Shown here: one piece after another, positions 34,965 to 47,100 of the stretch
Numbering within the stretch: position 1 is the first letter of the stretch
How the letters are laid out: each line of letters opens with the position of its first letter
From: Nephrocerus scutellatus
Lineage: Eukaryota > Arthropoda > Insecta > Diptera > Pipunculidae
Direction of reading: 5' to 3'
DNA length: 64,000 nucleotides
NCBI GenBank assembly: GCA_947095585.1
Contig: OX352763.1
Span: 34,211,462-34,275,461, forward strand
Program-made: the position numbers and the translations under genes
Notes under the pieces: model-generated
Databases searched by the model: none
Told to the model about the DNA's origin: nothing
Seen by the model: only the letters and a program-made list of their open reading frames with translations

Positions 34965-36400
34965 AAGCATCAAGCGTCAGCCTCGGATACACTGATGAAC
35001 GACGACGACAACGGCTAAACGATTTAAGAATTTTTTGATGGGACGTACTGTATAGAGCGAATTCGGCATCACAAATAAACTGACACGACTTTGTAAGTTG
35101 ACCATGGCCAATGTTATAAGCCAAGTAAAAATATCGGGATCACTATCATGGGAGAAAAAGATTGGAGACTCTGATGTAACGGCGAGAGGAACATTTCTCT
35201 ATAAGTCCATTCAGATACTGGCTTACGCAGACGGTATTGACATCTTTGGTAGAAACCGAAGAGCTGTACAGGACAAAGAACGTGGTGGCCACGTCTGCGA
35301 GTAGATGATCCAACATTGGTCCCTTAATTCAAATAGTGGAGTGCGAATTTGAAGTACTGCAATCCTTTAACTACCTCGGGTCAACTGTAGTAGCCGATAA
35401 CGGCATGGAACCGCACGGTTGCTTAAAGCCAACAAAGCCTACTATAGTCTGTCAAGACTCTTCAAATCCAGGAATTTAACCATAACATCCAAGCTGCTGG
35501 TATATAAGACAATGGTCATACCAGTATTTACATATGGATCCGAGACTTCTGACCTCTTAGCCGCGTTCGAGAGAAAAGTCTTATGGAGAATTGTTGGCCC
35601 CGTATGTGAGGAAGGACGATTCCGGAGACGCTCTCAGTACTCTTGTAAGGCTGCGAAACGTGGAAAGTCACAGTCAATTGCGACGCGCCTCCAAGTTTTC
35701 GTCAACAAGTGCTTAAGGAGGATACTGAGAATAATATGGCCGGATATTATTACCAATCAAGACTTGTGGAGAGTAACACAGCAGGAAGCAATCGCGATCA
35801 CCATCAGACGACGAAAATAGAGCTGGATTGGCCACACTTACGAAACTAGCGCTCGACTGGAATCCACAAGGAAGCCGTCGAGCAAGACATGGAAAAGGAC
35901 AATAGAAGAGGAAGCAAGATCCCAGGGGACCGAGTGGCGTCTGTTGAAACCTCAGGCGTTAAATCGATGTCGTTGGCGGGCGTTTGTAGAAGCCCTATGC
36001 TCCCCCGCGAAGTAAAGGAAAGAAAGAAGAAGAAGATGTGAGGAAGGACGATTCCAGAGACTTTATAATGATGAGATCTACGAGCGTTACCGCGATTTCG
36101 ACATCGTTAAGAAAATTAAGCTCAGTAGGCTCCGGTGGGCAGGACACCTAGCTCGCATGAGCGAAGAGGATCCTGCTCGGAAAGTCCTTTGCAGTAGGAT
36201 TTATGGAACACGACAGCGAGGGCGGCCAAGCCTACGCTGGAAGGATGGCTTAGACCAGGACGCTCAAAGTTTAGGGATGCCAAATTGGTTGACATCGGCT
36301 CAAAATCGGGACCGGTTGAGAGATTTTTGCGGGATGCCAGGACCGGACACCGGTTGTTGAGCCAAATAGGATGATTATGAAATATATGCGCTAATTTTCC
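34965..36400 (+). mobile_element. LINE-B copy with two internal deletions and a nested LINE-F
   Basis: It starts in LINE-B 5' sequence (GGATACACTGATGAACGACG, about 34985). At about 35056 it jumps to the RT block starting GAATTCGGCATC. A second deletion near 35150 removes the palm block between TCACTATC and GGAGACTCTGATG. Catalytic YADG replaces YADD at about 35222. Thumb and C-terminal blocks follow (AYYSLSRLFKSRNLTITSK, LKLSRLRWAGHLARM-like, QRGRPSLRWKDGLDQDA) to 36357, ending near GGATGATTATGA. It is interrupted at 35624-36035 by LINE-F. Confidence 0.85.
35624..36035 (+). mobile_element. LINE-F 3'-end insertion nested in LINE-B
   Basis: This 412-bp insertion is flanked by the perfect 20-bp target duplication ATGTGAGGAAGGACGATTCC at 35604-35623 and 36036-36055. 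LINE-B sequence continues on both sides as in the uninterrupted copy at 59.7 kb. The insert encodes a LINE C-terminal region (SIATRLQVFVNKCLRRILRI, WPDIITNQDLW, then CRWRAFVEALCSPAK-stop). It ends in a GGAAAGAAAGAAGAAGAAG tail. It is related to, but distinct from, LINE-A. Confidence 0.9.
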
Positions 36401-36587
36401 GGTCTTTACTTTACCTTTACCGTGCCTTTACCATATGTTAATTTGGGAGTCATAATTCCCTCATGATTTTATAAAGTTGTACCATAGATATCTGTGTCAT
36501 GACTGGCAGTGGTCTAATATGTTTTGAGCACTAAACATTTTGGCAGCTTCTCCAGTCTGTGAGTAAAAAGTTTCTTTTTTGCCTGCC
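36401..36587. other. Spacer without recognised features
   Basis: A short AT-rich gap between the end of LINE-B and the SINE tail. Confidence 0.4.
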
Positions 36588-36866
36588 ATAATAATAATAA
36601 TAATATTCGGCGCGACAGACCATTGCGGTCCAAGGCGTAGCTTCTCGCGACCATTTGTGTTGCGCATGTATATTTTTGGACACAAATGGAAGGGACCTAC
36701 AATTTAAGGCCGGATCCGAACGGCGAATTGAGAAGCCTTCTGTGACAAGTTATTACTCTCGGAACGTTTGTCACACATTGGCGAGAGGTGAGACACCGTT
36801 ACTGGGATTCGAACCACGAACCTCCTGCTCAGTACCCATGTGCATTTTCACTGAGCCACGGCGCCC
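36588..36866 (-). repeat. tRNA-derived SINE, copy 2, with (ATT)n tail
   Basis: On the minus strand it runs from GGGCGCCGTGGCTCAGTGAA (A box) through GGTTCGTGGTTCGAATCCCA (B box) and the SINE body to GTCTGTCGCGCCGAAT. It ends with ATTATTATTATTATTAT. It is about 280 bp long and close to copies 1 and 3. It lies upstream of the first coding exon of the host gene. Confidence 0.9.
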
Positions 36867-37428
36867 ACTTGCCTGATATAAAGCCACTTTAAAATTTGGA
36901 TTTCTTTTCCAATTTTTTTAGATTACGGATATTACTCCACAACGAATGACTTTTTGGCGTGTTTTTACCTTTTCCATGTAATCCCCAGTTTTTCTTGTGA
37001 TCTATGAGTAAATTATGAACAAACTAACTAACAAGTCTGACAATAAAAATTCCGTTCAAATTACTCGAAACTCGATGATATTAGCACGTTCTTTAATAAC
37101 AACCGTAAACTTTCGTACATCCCCACTGTACGATTCGGTGCCAGTTGAACTCAGTGAGAAAATAAAGGGTGGCATTCCATTCCATGAGGATTTTTCTACT
37201 TGGCGGGTCGTCATAAGTTGAAGTAAATCATTCGGAAGCGCTTTATTATAATTTGCATATTGCGATTAATAATTTCCCAAAGTAGAAGCACTGAACAAAG
37301 TACAGTACATGCCTCCATGCCATCAGTAACACCTCCGTCTATCTTCTAGTATTTCTACTCTTAAACCAACACAAGCAAACACAAACCTAACTTTATTGTA
37401 ATTTTTTTTTGTTTTGCCATATTTTCAG

Positions 37429-37598
37429 GTCATAAATCGATCTCACAGTTGAATCGAATTCCGCAAATACATTGAGCTGACTTCAAGGTTTACCTACAGT
37501 AGAAGGAGCACTTGCTTTTCTATTCCATTATTATCTATATAACAAACAACTGAACACCACCAGAATTAAAAAAAGAAGAAGAAGCCACCACAATTGAA
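37429..37598 (+). other. Probable 5' UTR part of the phosphorylase-gene exon
   Basis: A 3' splice site, TTTTGCCATATTTTCAG, ends at 37428 after a T-rich tract. About 170 bases follow to the ATG at 37599 without a competing in-frame start close to it. This implies a further upstream non-coding exon that was not located. The start context is CACAATTGAAATGT. Confidence 0.55.
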
Positions 37599-38148
37599 AT
37601 GTCTTCGTTTTCGACAAACGGCATTACCATGCCTCCGCCACCTCCCCCAAAACCAAACAAATCACATGATGGAAATGGAGTCACCGAATATGAAAGCAGC
37701 AGCAACGACAGCGGCATCATGTCGCATTCGCATTCACATTCGGAATATCAGAACGGCAATGGTCGTAGTCCTTGTCACACGCCACCACATCTACATCGGG
37801 AGCAAGTTGTAATGACGCCAAAGGGGAAAACAGCCAACAGCACAGTTATCCTAATCGAAAGGAAACTTGTCGACGCAATTAACGATCGTGTACATGTTGC
37901 CGGTGGTGATCACACCGGGATCATCATCAATAAGGACACACTCAATGGTCAGAAGAGTGCTAATGTTCCGGCGCAATTATCCCTTGAATTTCGGGTGTTC
38001 CTTGTGAGCGCGAACAGTGGCAAACATTCACAGGAAGCACGCACGTTAAGATTTTGGTTTCGCGATTGGTTGAAAGATGACGAAAAGCAGGCACATGTGG
38101 CACAGGATTTCTTTCGAGAACTTGTCAGTCCAAAGGAGTTTCCAAGGG
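37599..38148 (+). CDS. Phosphorylase gene, coding exon 1
   Basis: This exon encodes residues 1-183 and the first base of codon 184. ATG at 37599 is chosen because the frame opens there and the downstream sequence has strong coding composition. Features: TMPPPPPPKPNK (a possible SH3/EVH1-type ligand), SHSHSHSE, the segment VILIERKLVDAINDRVHVAG and RFWFRDWLKDDEKQAHV. The donor G|GTGAGT is strong and phase 1. The minus-strand frame across 37535-37720 (Gly run) is only the mirror of the proline codons. Confidence 0.85.
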
Positions 38149-41100
38149 GTGAGTAATACTCGTAGCTGTAATTATATATATTAAAATGTATCTATCCTCT
38201 CTCTCGTTTTTTGAACAGATTATGTTGGTTTCATAAAGAAAATCATGAAGCTGCTTCAGCGCGGTTACGACGAAATCCAATCGCTTGAAATCGAATTGAA
38301 AATTCTCGAAGAGACATCAGCTCCACCATCGAGACCACGTAAGTGCACAGTAACTGTTAGTGTGAACAATATATCATTTATTGAACACAGTCTAGTTGAT
38401 CTTAAATTACCATCTATATATTATCTATCTTTCTCTCTCTGTTTACTCTGCCCTACACTTCACTTCAATTCAACTTTCACTTCTGCATCTTCTATAGCCA
38501 GAGATGGTTACATTATCTATTGCTACGGCGATTGCAATCGCAAATACGAGGAAGCACTCTTAGCACAGAAACAAACAGGTGATGGTGATGAATTAATGAA
38601 GGCCATTTGGCTGGATATTTATAATGGGAGTCGTAGTGGTAGTGGCACTAAACTAACACACAAAAGAGCAGCAAGGAATAATTAATTAATTCAAGCCAAC
38701 ACGCCCTGCCTAGCCCTGCCTCGCCCTTATTTATTTTGCATTGAAAAATTTAATCTTTCATTTGTTTCGTTGTGTGACAAATTGTTGGTGATTTTCTTCA
38801 ATTTTTAGTGCGTTTTTTTGTTCTTTTCTTTTGGATTTTAACAGAAAAAACTTTTAACTTTTTCGCTCCACTTAATAATCATTAATAATACTTAACAACG
38901 AATGTACCTAGTAACGCATTAAAACCTTTATCTACTAAAATAAATAAAAATTGAATACCTAACAATTTTCTATTCATTCACTCTTCTTTGTTTTCATATA
39001 GTTACTTAAAATTTTATTAAAAATTCTCATATAAAGAGAACCAAAGGAACTTACGCTGTCATGAAAAGGAAGGCAAAAGGAAAAATTAATAACGAGCCAC
39101 CCTGTCGTGGAAATGCAGGCAAAAGATAAACAAAGTTTCTGCCTACTTAGGGGACCTACTCATACTGATCCATTTTAATTTATAATGAGGACAACATTGA
39201 GTTCTAATATAATTGAGTCCTTAAATAATAATAATAACATTCGGCGCGACAGGCCGTTGCGGTCCAACGCCTAGCTTCTCGCGACCATTTGTGTTGTGCA
39301 TGTATATTTTTGCAATGGAATAGAAGAAGGATCTACAATTTAATGCTTGAGAAGCTTTCCGTGACAAGTTATTATTCTAGGACGTTTGTCAGACATTCGC
39401 GTGAGGTGGGACAGCGTGAAAAATACTTTTGTTGTTACTAGGATTCGAACCACGAACCGCCTGCTCAGAATCCATGCACTTATCCACTGAGCCACGGCGC
39501 CCACATATGATTCCTTTAACCTTCCGAAATGAATCAAAACCATTCTTCTTCGTAGAGAAACTTTAGAGCCAATGTGGAAGAAATAAAAAACAAAGCGCAC
39601 ACAAATTTGAAATCTCTAAATCTAAAGTCTTAGCTCTCCCCGGTTTATTGTGACCCATATTACCTACCGCAAGGGATTCCAAAGTAAGTTGATAGGTGTC
39701 CTACCAATCAGAACATGTTAGAACTGCATTAAAGAGAGCGCGGAAACGTTCTTTCTCACATTCGGGCTTAAAATAGTTTGTTTTGCCTTCTTAGACTTAG
39801 CTAAGAATTCTTATTTCTTTTTGTTTCACTTTAATACGTGATTGCTGGTAAAATGATTGTCCTATATACAACATACAACTGAACATTGTATTGTATGATT
39901 AAGTTTTTTAGTGCCGTGATAATAAACATTGATCGAAGCGAGATCTCCCACTATTTAAGTCACGGTATGCATCAACAACAGCCCCTATAAAACAGAGAAA
40001 GCATCTTCATTCGAAAGCTACCTCGCTACCTATTCAGAAGTTCAATATTTGTTTCTTCTGACATCCTAAAACATTTCCAAAAAGCATCTAATTTGCTTCT
40101 TAACTAAAACAGTGATAAGAAAATTTAACACGGTATCAAAAATAATTTTGTGTTGCGATTTTGTGTTACATTATTGAATTCTTGTAACTAAGTCCTTTTT
40201 CAAGCGATTTCTATGAAACTCGGTATGTGGAACTAAGATGCGACTATAACCCTTAGGTTAGGTTGGGATAGGTTGAAGTGGCCGTCAGTCAAGACCGACG
40301 CACTTAGACCATGAAGGTCCGTTGTGATACCACAAGGATCTAGACAATCCAACGCTTACTCGTTGAACCAATTGGAGCTTCGTATGAAGCGCAATAGGTC
40401 ATTAATGTCAATTTGGTTTAGATCGTTGAGATCATTGAAAAAAAACGCTCCCAGGTGAAGCTTCCGCTTATTCAAGAGGGCTGGGCACGTACAAAGTAGA
40501 TGGAGAGTGATTTCCTCATCAATGCAGCTTCTGCAGACATCGTTGGAAAGACTATAACCCTTGTTCCTATGGAAATGCTGAGATCTGGCCAATAGGGAAT
40601 GGAATTTTGTGGACCAAGCAATTTCTCAAGCTAAATAAAAGCTTAATAAAATTAAATAAAAGTTTTTAATAATTCTCCTGTAATAAACGAAGTTGAATAA
40701 TATATTCCTATATAATAAAACAGATTTATTATTAAAACAAAACAAATCTCTTTTGCTCGCACCTCATCTGTACCTCATTTGGAGGTATTTTGGGGGTTTT
40801 TATGATTCTTTTTGGGCTTTTGGGGTATTTTATCGGTTTTTTGCCTAACAAAATCAAAGAAGTTTCATTTACACCGCGCGTAAAGGTTACACGCACTGAT
40901 TTTTTTTGGCCAATATGCTCTTTTTTAAATTCTCTATATCTACTTCACTTGCCCGTGGCACGGATGTCGGACGTCTTTCAGTCGTCGTCTATCGTGGAAT
41001 CTTGCGATCAATTTTTAACCCACTTCCCAAGGCACAATTTTGCACACTTATTTATTTCCGGAGACAACACTTTCTATTCAAATTTGTGGCCCCTCGGGGT

Positions 41101-44100
41101 CGGGGGGCTCCCATACAAATATTTTACAAAATTTACTCGATTTTCTTCAAATTTTATACGCATGTGTATCTCCGATTAACAACACTTTTTGTAAAAATTT
41201 TGGAGACCCCGCGCCCCGGGGTCGTGGGGCCCTAACATTTTAAAAAAAAATTTAACCCGATTTTCTTTAAATATTAAATACGTATGTATATCTGATTAAA
41301 AACACTTTTTGTAAAAATGTTGGAGACCCCGAGCCCCAGGGTCATTGGGCCCCAACAATTTTTTTAAAAAATTAACCCGATTTTTTTTAAATTTTATACA
41401 CATGTGTATCTCCGATGGACAAAATTTTTTGTTAAGTTTTTGGAGTGATCGGGCCTTGAGGCCCGAGGGGTGCCCATATAATTTTTTTTTAAATTAGCTC
41501 GATTTTCTTCAAATTTTAAACACATGTGTATCACTGACGAACAAAACTTTTTGTAAATTTGTTGGAGTGATCGGGCCCCGAGACCCGTGTGGTGTCCATG
41601 TAAATTTTATAAGAATTAGCCCGATTTTCTTCAAATGTTGACACATATTTATTTATTCCTATAGGAGAATTTACATAAAAAAATTAATTTTTGTGGGTTG
41701 TTTTTTCTTCTAAAATCGCCGTGCGACAGCGCTACCAAATAATATAAAATCATCACAATGTGTATCACTGACGAACAAAACTTTTTGTAAATTTGTTGGA
41801 GTGATCGGGCCCCGAGACCCGTGTGGTGTCCATGTAAATTTTATAAGAATTAGCCCGATTTTCTTCAAATGTTGACACATATTTATTTATTCCTATAGGA
41901 GAATTTACATAAAAAAATTAATTTTTGTGGGTTGTTTTTTTCTTCTAAAATCGCCGTGCGACAGCGCTACCAAATAATATAAAAGCGTTTCCGGCGTACA
42001 GTGTTCCGTGTAGAGAAAAAAACACTCAACACCTAACACCGAAGGTGTAAAGACAGCATAACGCTTGATTTACATTTGTGGCGTACGAAAAAAAAATTAG
42101 CAGGACTGCTGGTTAATTGATATTGTAGCTAGCCAGACGAGAGATGTAGTATATTTTTCAATGTTACCATAATGCTATAGATAACATTCCCCATGTTACT
42201 ATAAATTAACTATAACATTCGTGTAGTGTCAATCACTTCTGGCTAACCACAACTTCAATTTAACTATAGTCGGCCCGCTTATTTTTCCTCGCACTGCTAT
42301 AGTCTAAATTATTTGTTATGCTCACTTCAATTTGCGCCTTGCCCTACGTACTACGCTACGTCGATTTGCTAGGGTGGCCATCTCTTCTGCTAGCTTGGGC
42401 ATTGCGTGCTTAGCAAGGGAATTTTTTTCTTTAAGAATCGGGACACATTTTTGTTATTACCAGCACATTTCATGATAAATATTAATTTATTTTGTGAGTA
42501 CTGACCTGTTATGCCTTGTTCACCTAAACCTCTTTTAGCACGAAGGATTCGTTCATATGCATAGAAACGTTAAAAAAATGATATTACTATGTAGACATAA
42601 AAAAATACAATCCTGATTAATACAATGCATAGTTGAAAATGTTTTTCAAAAACGCATTATAACTAAACGCGTAATAGTAATGCGAGTAAAAAAAAACAAC
42701 CCATAAAAATTAAAATTTTTCATCTAAATTCTCTAATCGCAGAAATTGATATGGGAGCCCCTCGATCCTGGGCCATTTTTTTTTATTGTAGAAGAATATC
42801 ATCGAAACAGACATTTGACATCAGATGTTAAAATTGAAAAAGCTCAGATCATTTTATTCTGAACACTTAGAGCACGCTCATACTCTGAGCAAATAAGAAA
42901 CACGAACATTTATCTTGAGAACTCTTTGACTGCTCTGAACTAATTTATGAAAACGCCAAATGACAGAATATTGTGAAAACTTGTTGTTTTATCTGTAAGT
43001 TGATATCGACAACAAAAAACCACATCAATAAAAATACAATTCAGTAAATAAGTAAGTAAGTTGAATTAAGCATAAAACATGTATGTCTCGTTTCATTTGC
43101 TGGGTTCATTTGTGCGTGCGCTAAGATTTCTCTCTTTCTCTCCACCACCAACAAAACCATGCAGCGCAGCCGACTGCGCAGCACACACCGCACAAAGTCC
43201 ATAAAGGGCGACGAATATCTGATGCCAATACAGATATTTAAAAAATGTATAAGGGCCTTGCGGCCGAACCCGGGACCCGATCACTACCAAATTTTCGAAA
43301 AAGTATTGTTTATTGGGTATACACATGTGTGTAAAATTTGAAGAAAATCGGGTAAATTTTTTAAAATTTTTGTTTGGGAGCCCCACGACCCCGCAGCCCG
43401 AGGGGCCTCAAAATTTAATAGAAAGTGTTGTCTCCGGAAATACGCATGTGTGCAAAATTTCAATAAAATCGGGCCATGGGAAGTGGGTTAAAAATTGATC
43501 GCAAGAATCCACGACAGACGACCGACCGACGACCGACCGACGACCGACCGACGACCGACCGACGACCGACCGACGACCCACGGGCAAGTGAAGTTAATAT
43601 AGAGAATTTAAAAAATACATTTGATATCTATTATTCGCGTTACTCCTAATTCGCATAAAAGGTTTTCTGGTATGCAATTGGAAAGTTTATTATTTAAACC
43701 TAACTTGAACTAACACCACATTTTTCAATTGCAAACCATTTATAGTTGTCATAAATATACCGCTTTGAAAACATTGAACTCTATACAAAGCACACATGAT
43801 GTCAAAGTATGAGTAAATTGTCATTCGAGAAAGGCAAGGTTGTCTCCCATGTTGCCGTTTCTTAAATTACATATCATGTTGAATAAGGGATCACTGCATA
43901 TTTTCATTTCACCCGTTAGTATTAAGTCTGACATTCAGAGTTATATGCAATTTACACTCTCAATCACTAGATTGAGGTCACTTTTTTTTTGCAATAGTTT
44001 TTCGCGATTTATATTTCTAAGAAATTTGTTGCCCGGAAATATTTGCTACATGTAAGTAAATACATATCTTCCAAAAACAAAACCATAAAAATAAAGAGGA

Positions 44101-47100
44101 AATTAAGAAAAGGCATGGGAATTTCTCAAATTCTCTTAATGAACTACTAAAAAAGGGTAAAATAGTTTTTTTTTTTTATAATTCGTGAATGCTTAATTGG
44201 GTTCGCACCCTTATAATTCTCTGCTATTTACTTGGCACTGTATCTGATCATTCCAACGAAGCTTGTCGTTAACGAGAATTGCGAAATTTTCAGTTTCCTA
44301 GATAATAGCATGGAATTTAGGATTCGCTTATACGACAGGAGATAGCATTGGGTTTTGCAAGCGTTAAATTCTACTCGATTGTTTTCTCCCCGTTTTATTA
44401 TGCTGTTTAGATCAGCATTCATTTTCGTCAAAAGAGCTTGATGCCAGAAACAGGATGGAAAAAGGCTGTTTCCCAATTCCTTGGGATGACTCCAGAAGAA
44501 TAAGAGAAATAGAAAAGTCTACGCAGTGGCAATGCCAACGTTGAAGAACACCTCTTCAAAACTATGGCAGGAATACCATCAGGCAGATTTATGTTGAGAT
44601 CATTTAATACTTTAGCCAATTGACGAGTACGAAAGTAAATCTGTCCCATAGGGGATTTAAACTCTTGCAAGTACTGGCGGTTTCAGTAGCGGGGATTTTT
44701 CGGTACCTCAGGGTGCTAACTCTCGTTACCTAGACTAAAAACTTTAGACCGTTCGCACTTGCAATTTTAGTCTACATATATAAGGATTTATAGACATAGT
44801 TGCCCGGGTACCACCACTGGGAGGTAGAGCAAGCACTACATCACGAAGTTTATTGTTGCGCTACTGGCTCAAACTAAGTTTTGAGCAGTCAGTAGTTTCC
44901 CGATCAATCGCAATGCAGATCCCCAGAGTCACGGCAATTGGGGAAGAGTTGGAGAGAGGTGAAGCTCATTGCCAGGAACCGCACGCGAAGGCGCGTAGGC
45001 ATAGTATGACATAACAAGGGGATATATGACATAAGTGTAAGTACAGGCGGCGACAGCGCGCTATCTGGTAGCGTAAAGCTAGCTGCGAAATGTGAAGCAA
45101 GCATATTGGCCTTGTCTATAGAGCTGACAGTTGGAATGTCAGTGGAATGTGAATGAGCGTTGGAATTGAAGACGAGGCCGTATTTTTAATTCGTTTCACG
45201 AATGTCCAAAAATGTTTACTCGTCTTGGGACATTGAAGTATTTTTGTCTCAGTTTTTGGTCATAGTCGAATTTGGCTCGGTTTTCCACAGTGTTGTTTTT
45301 TTTATATAACCAAAGGCATACCTCACGGTTCCTAGTAGCCTCTTTGCGTTTGGATGGAAGGGATAAACTGTCCCATACCCTCGAGGATTATGTAAGTGAT
45401 CGTATCAAAAGTGGAATTGACACCACTAAGTAGCTAGTGAATGCTTCTTAAGAAATAATTGAGGCCATCCCAGTCGGCTTTCTCGTGTAGCCATACTTTT
45501 CTTTTAGGAGTTTTCTCTTTAACTGTGTGGTTTGGCAACGAGAAAATAGCTGAAACTATACAATGGTCCGAAGAGCCTAGAGGTGAAAATACACTGACGG
45601 TGTAATTGTTAGGAAGAGATGTATGAAACAAGACAAGGGTATTAGCGTTTTGACTTAGTCTGGAATTCGAGTGGGCTCCTTCACAAGCTTAGGCCCAACT
45701 GATAATGCCTAAACGAGTACCTACATTGGGCACCTGCTCTCACAGTGTTGGATAGCAAAACACATCCGTCCTGCCGTCTTGTGTTTTATAGCTACATACT
45801 TATAGAAAGGACACATCCTTGTGAACAGCTCTTAGCTGCCGTCGCGGACACAAACACTACCCCTGCGGAGGAAGTGATAACTCGACTTTCAAGCATGGCC
45901 CTATAAAAAATTAATTTTGCCCTAACATAAAAAGTCATTTTTCTCTAATTTCTCTAATCTTCTGTAATTTGCAATTCTTCTTCTTGGTGTGCATGCCTCC
46001 TTGACTTCTGACTCTCTGCCTGAATATTGTACGTTTATTTTTGTTTTTGCTATCTTACTAATTTTCCTGTTCTGTTTTGATTAAAATTTATTTCCAAATT
46101 GCCAGTCGCACAAACAAAAATGCAAAAAACCACTTCTTATCGTTTAGCTTTAATCAAAGACATTGCGAGTCTCGATCGTAATTTCTCCCCATCACATTTT
46201 TGCTGTTTGTTGTTGCCACCGCAAGCCAATTACTTTGATTTGCCCTTTGTTTAACAATTGTTTTTACAATTTTGTTGTTGTTCTTGTTGTTTGTTAATTC
46301 CTTTAAATGATTTATGTGAGTCCAGAACTAACGAACCGCAGCAACATTCTACACATTAACTCTTTGTTTACAATATGCAACCGCCCCGACAGACAAAACA
46401 GACAGACAGACTCATCATAAACTCAATTTACTCTTTTTGATGCTTCATTTGGACGAAGCTATTCTTAGTTTTGCAAGAACCCTTCATTGAGGCTTATAAA
46501 TTGCAAATTGAATTAAATTTCTCTGTTTTGTTTTTTTTTCTTCTTTTCTACTCGCCGCATATGTTAAACAGTTTCCATGGAGGAGTCACAATTCGAATCT
46601 CCGCCACTGACACCGGAAAAAGTTCTCGAGCTGATTGAACAGGCATATCCGAATCCCATTACACCAGAGGACTTGGCCAAGTATGTGAACAGTTTATGCC
46701 AGCTATGGATGAGATAGATGATGATGAAGCTTTTGACTTATATGACTTCTTTCTTTTGTATTTTGTTGTTCTTTTCTTCATTTGTTTTTGTGCTATATCT
46801 TTGTTTGCTTCTTTTTTGTTTAAGGGATTATGGATGGGATGAGAAGGATGTCATACAAGTGTTTATATCACTAAAGAGCCGCGGACTCATCAAGTCAATG
46901 GAATTCAATTCCTATACGAGAATTCATCATGAGGACAAGGAAATCAAGGTATGTGTCGGGTTTAAGATGTTTGTCATGAGGGGTGGGGAGGCATTAATAC
47001 TTCAAAATGTTGGGAACTACTTGCATAACTACTTATATTCTTATCTGATGGGTTTGTTATGCTTTATACTCACAAGGGTATTCAATTCTGTTCCAAACAC

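Noticed and set aside
37535..37720. Minus-strand frame with a glycine run
   Set aside because: It is the complement of the proline-rich start of the phosphorylase gene's exon 1.
40551..40562. CCTAACC-type sequence at 40.26 kb as an interstitial telomere
   Set aside because: Only about two imperfect units are present, and they form the 3' end of a LINE insertion with a target duplication.
43511..43577. CGACGACCGAC tandem units as a regulatory array
   Set aside because: They occupy the position of a different minisatellite in R element copy A, so they belong to the transposable element.
46681..46824. Alternative donor at 46692 (GTTTAT) for exon 4
   Set aside because: It leaves exon 5 out of frame. 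GTATGT at 46681 is a near-consensus donor and keeps the frame.
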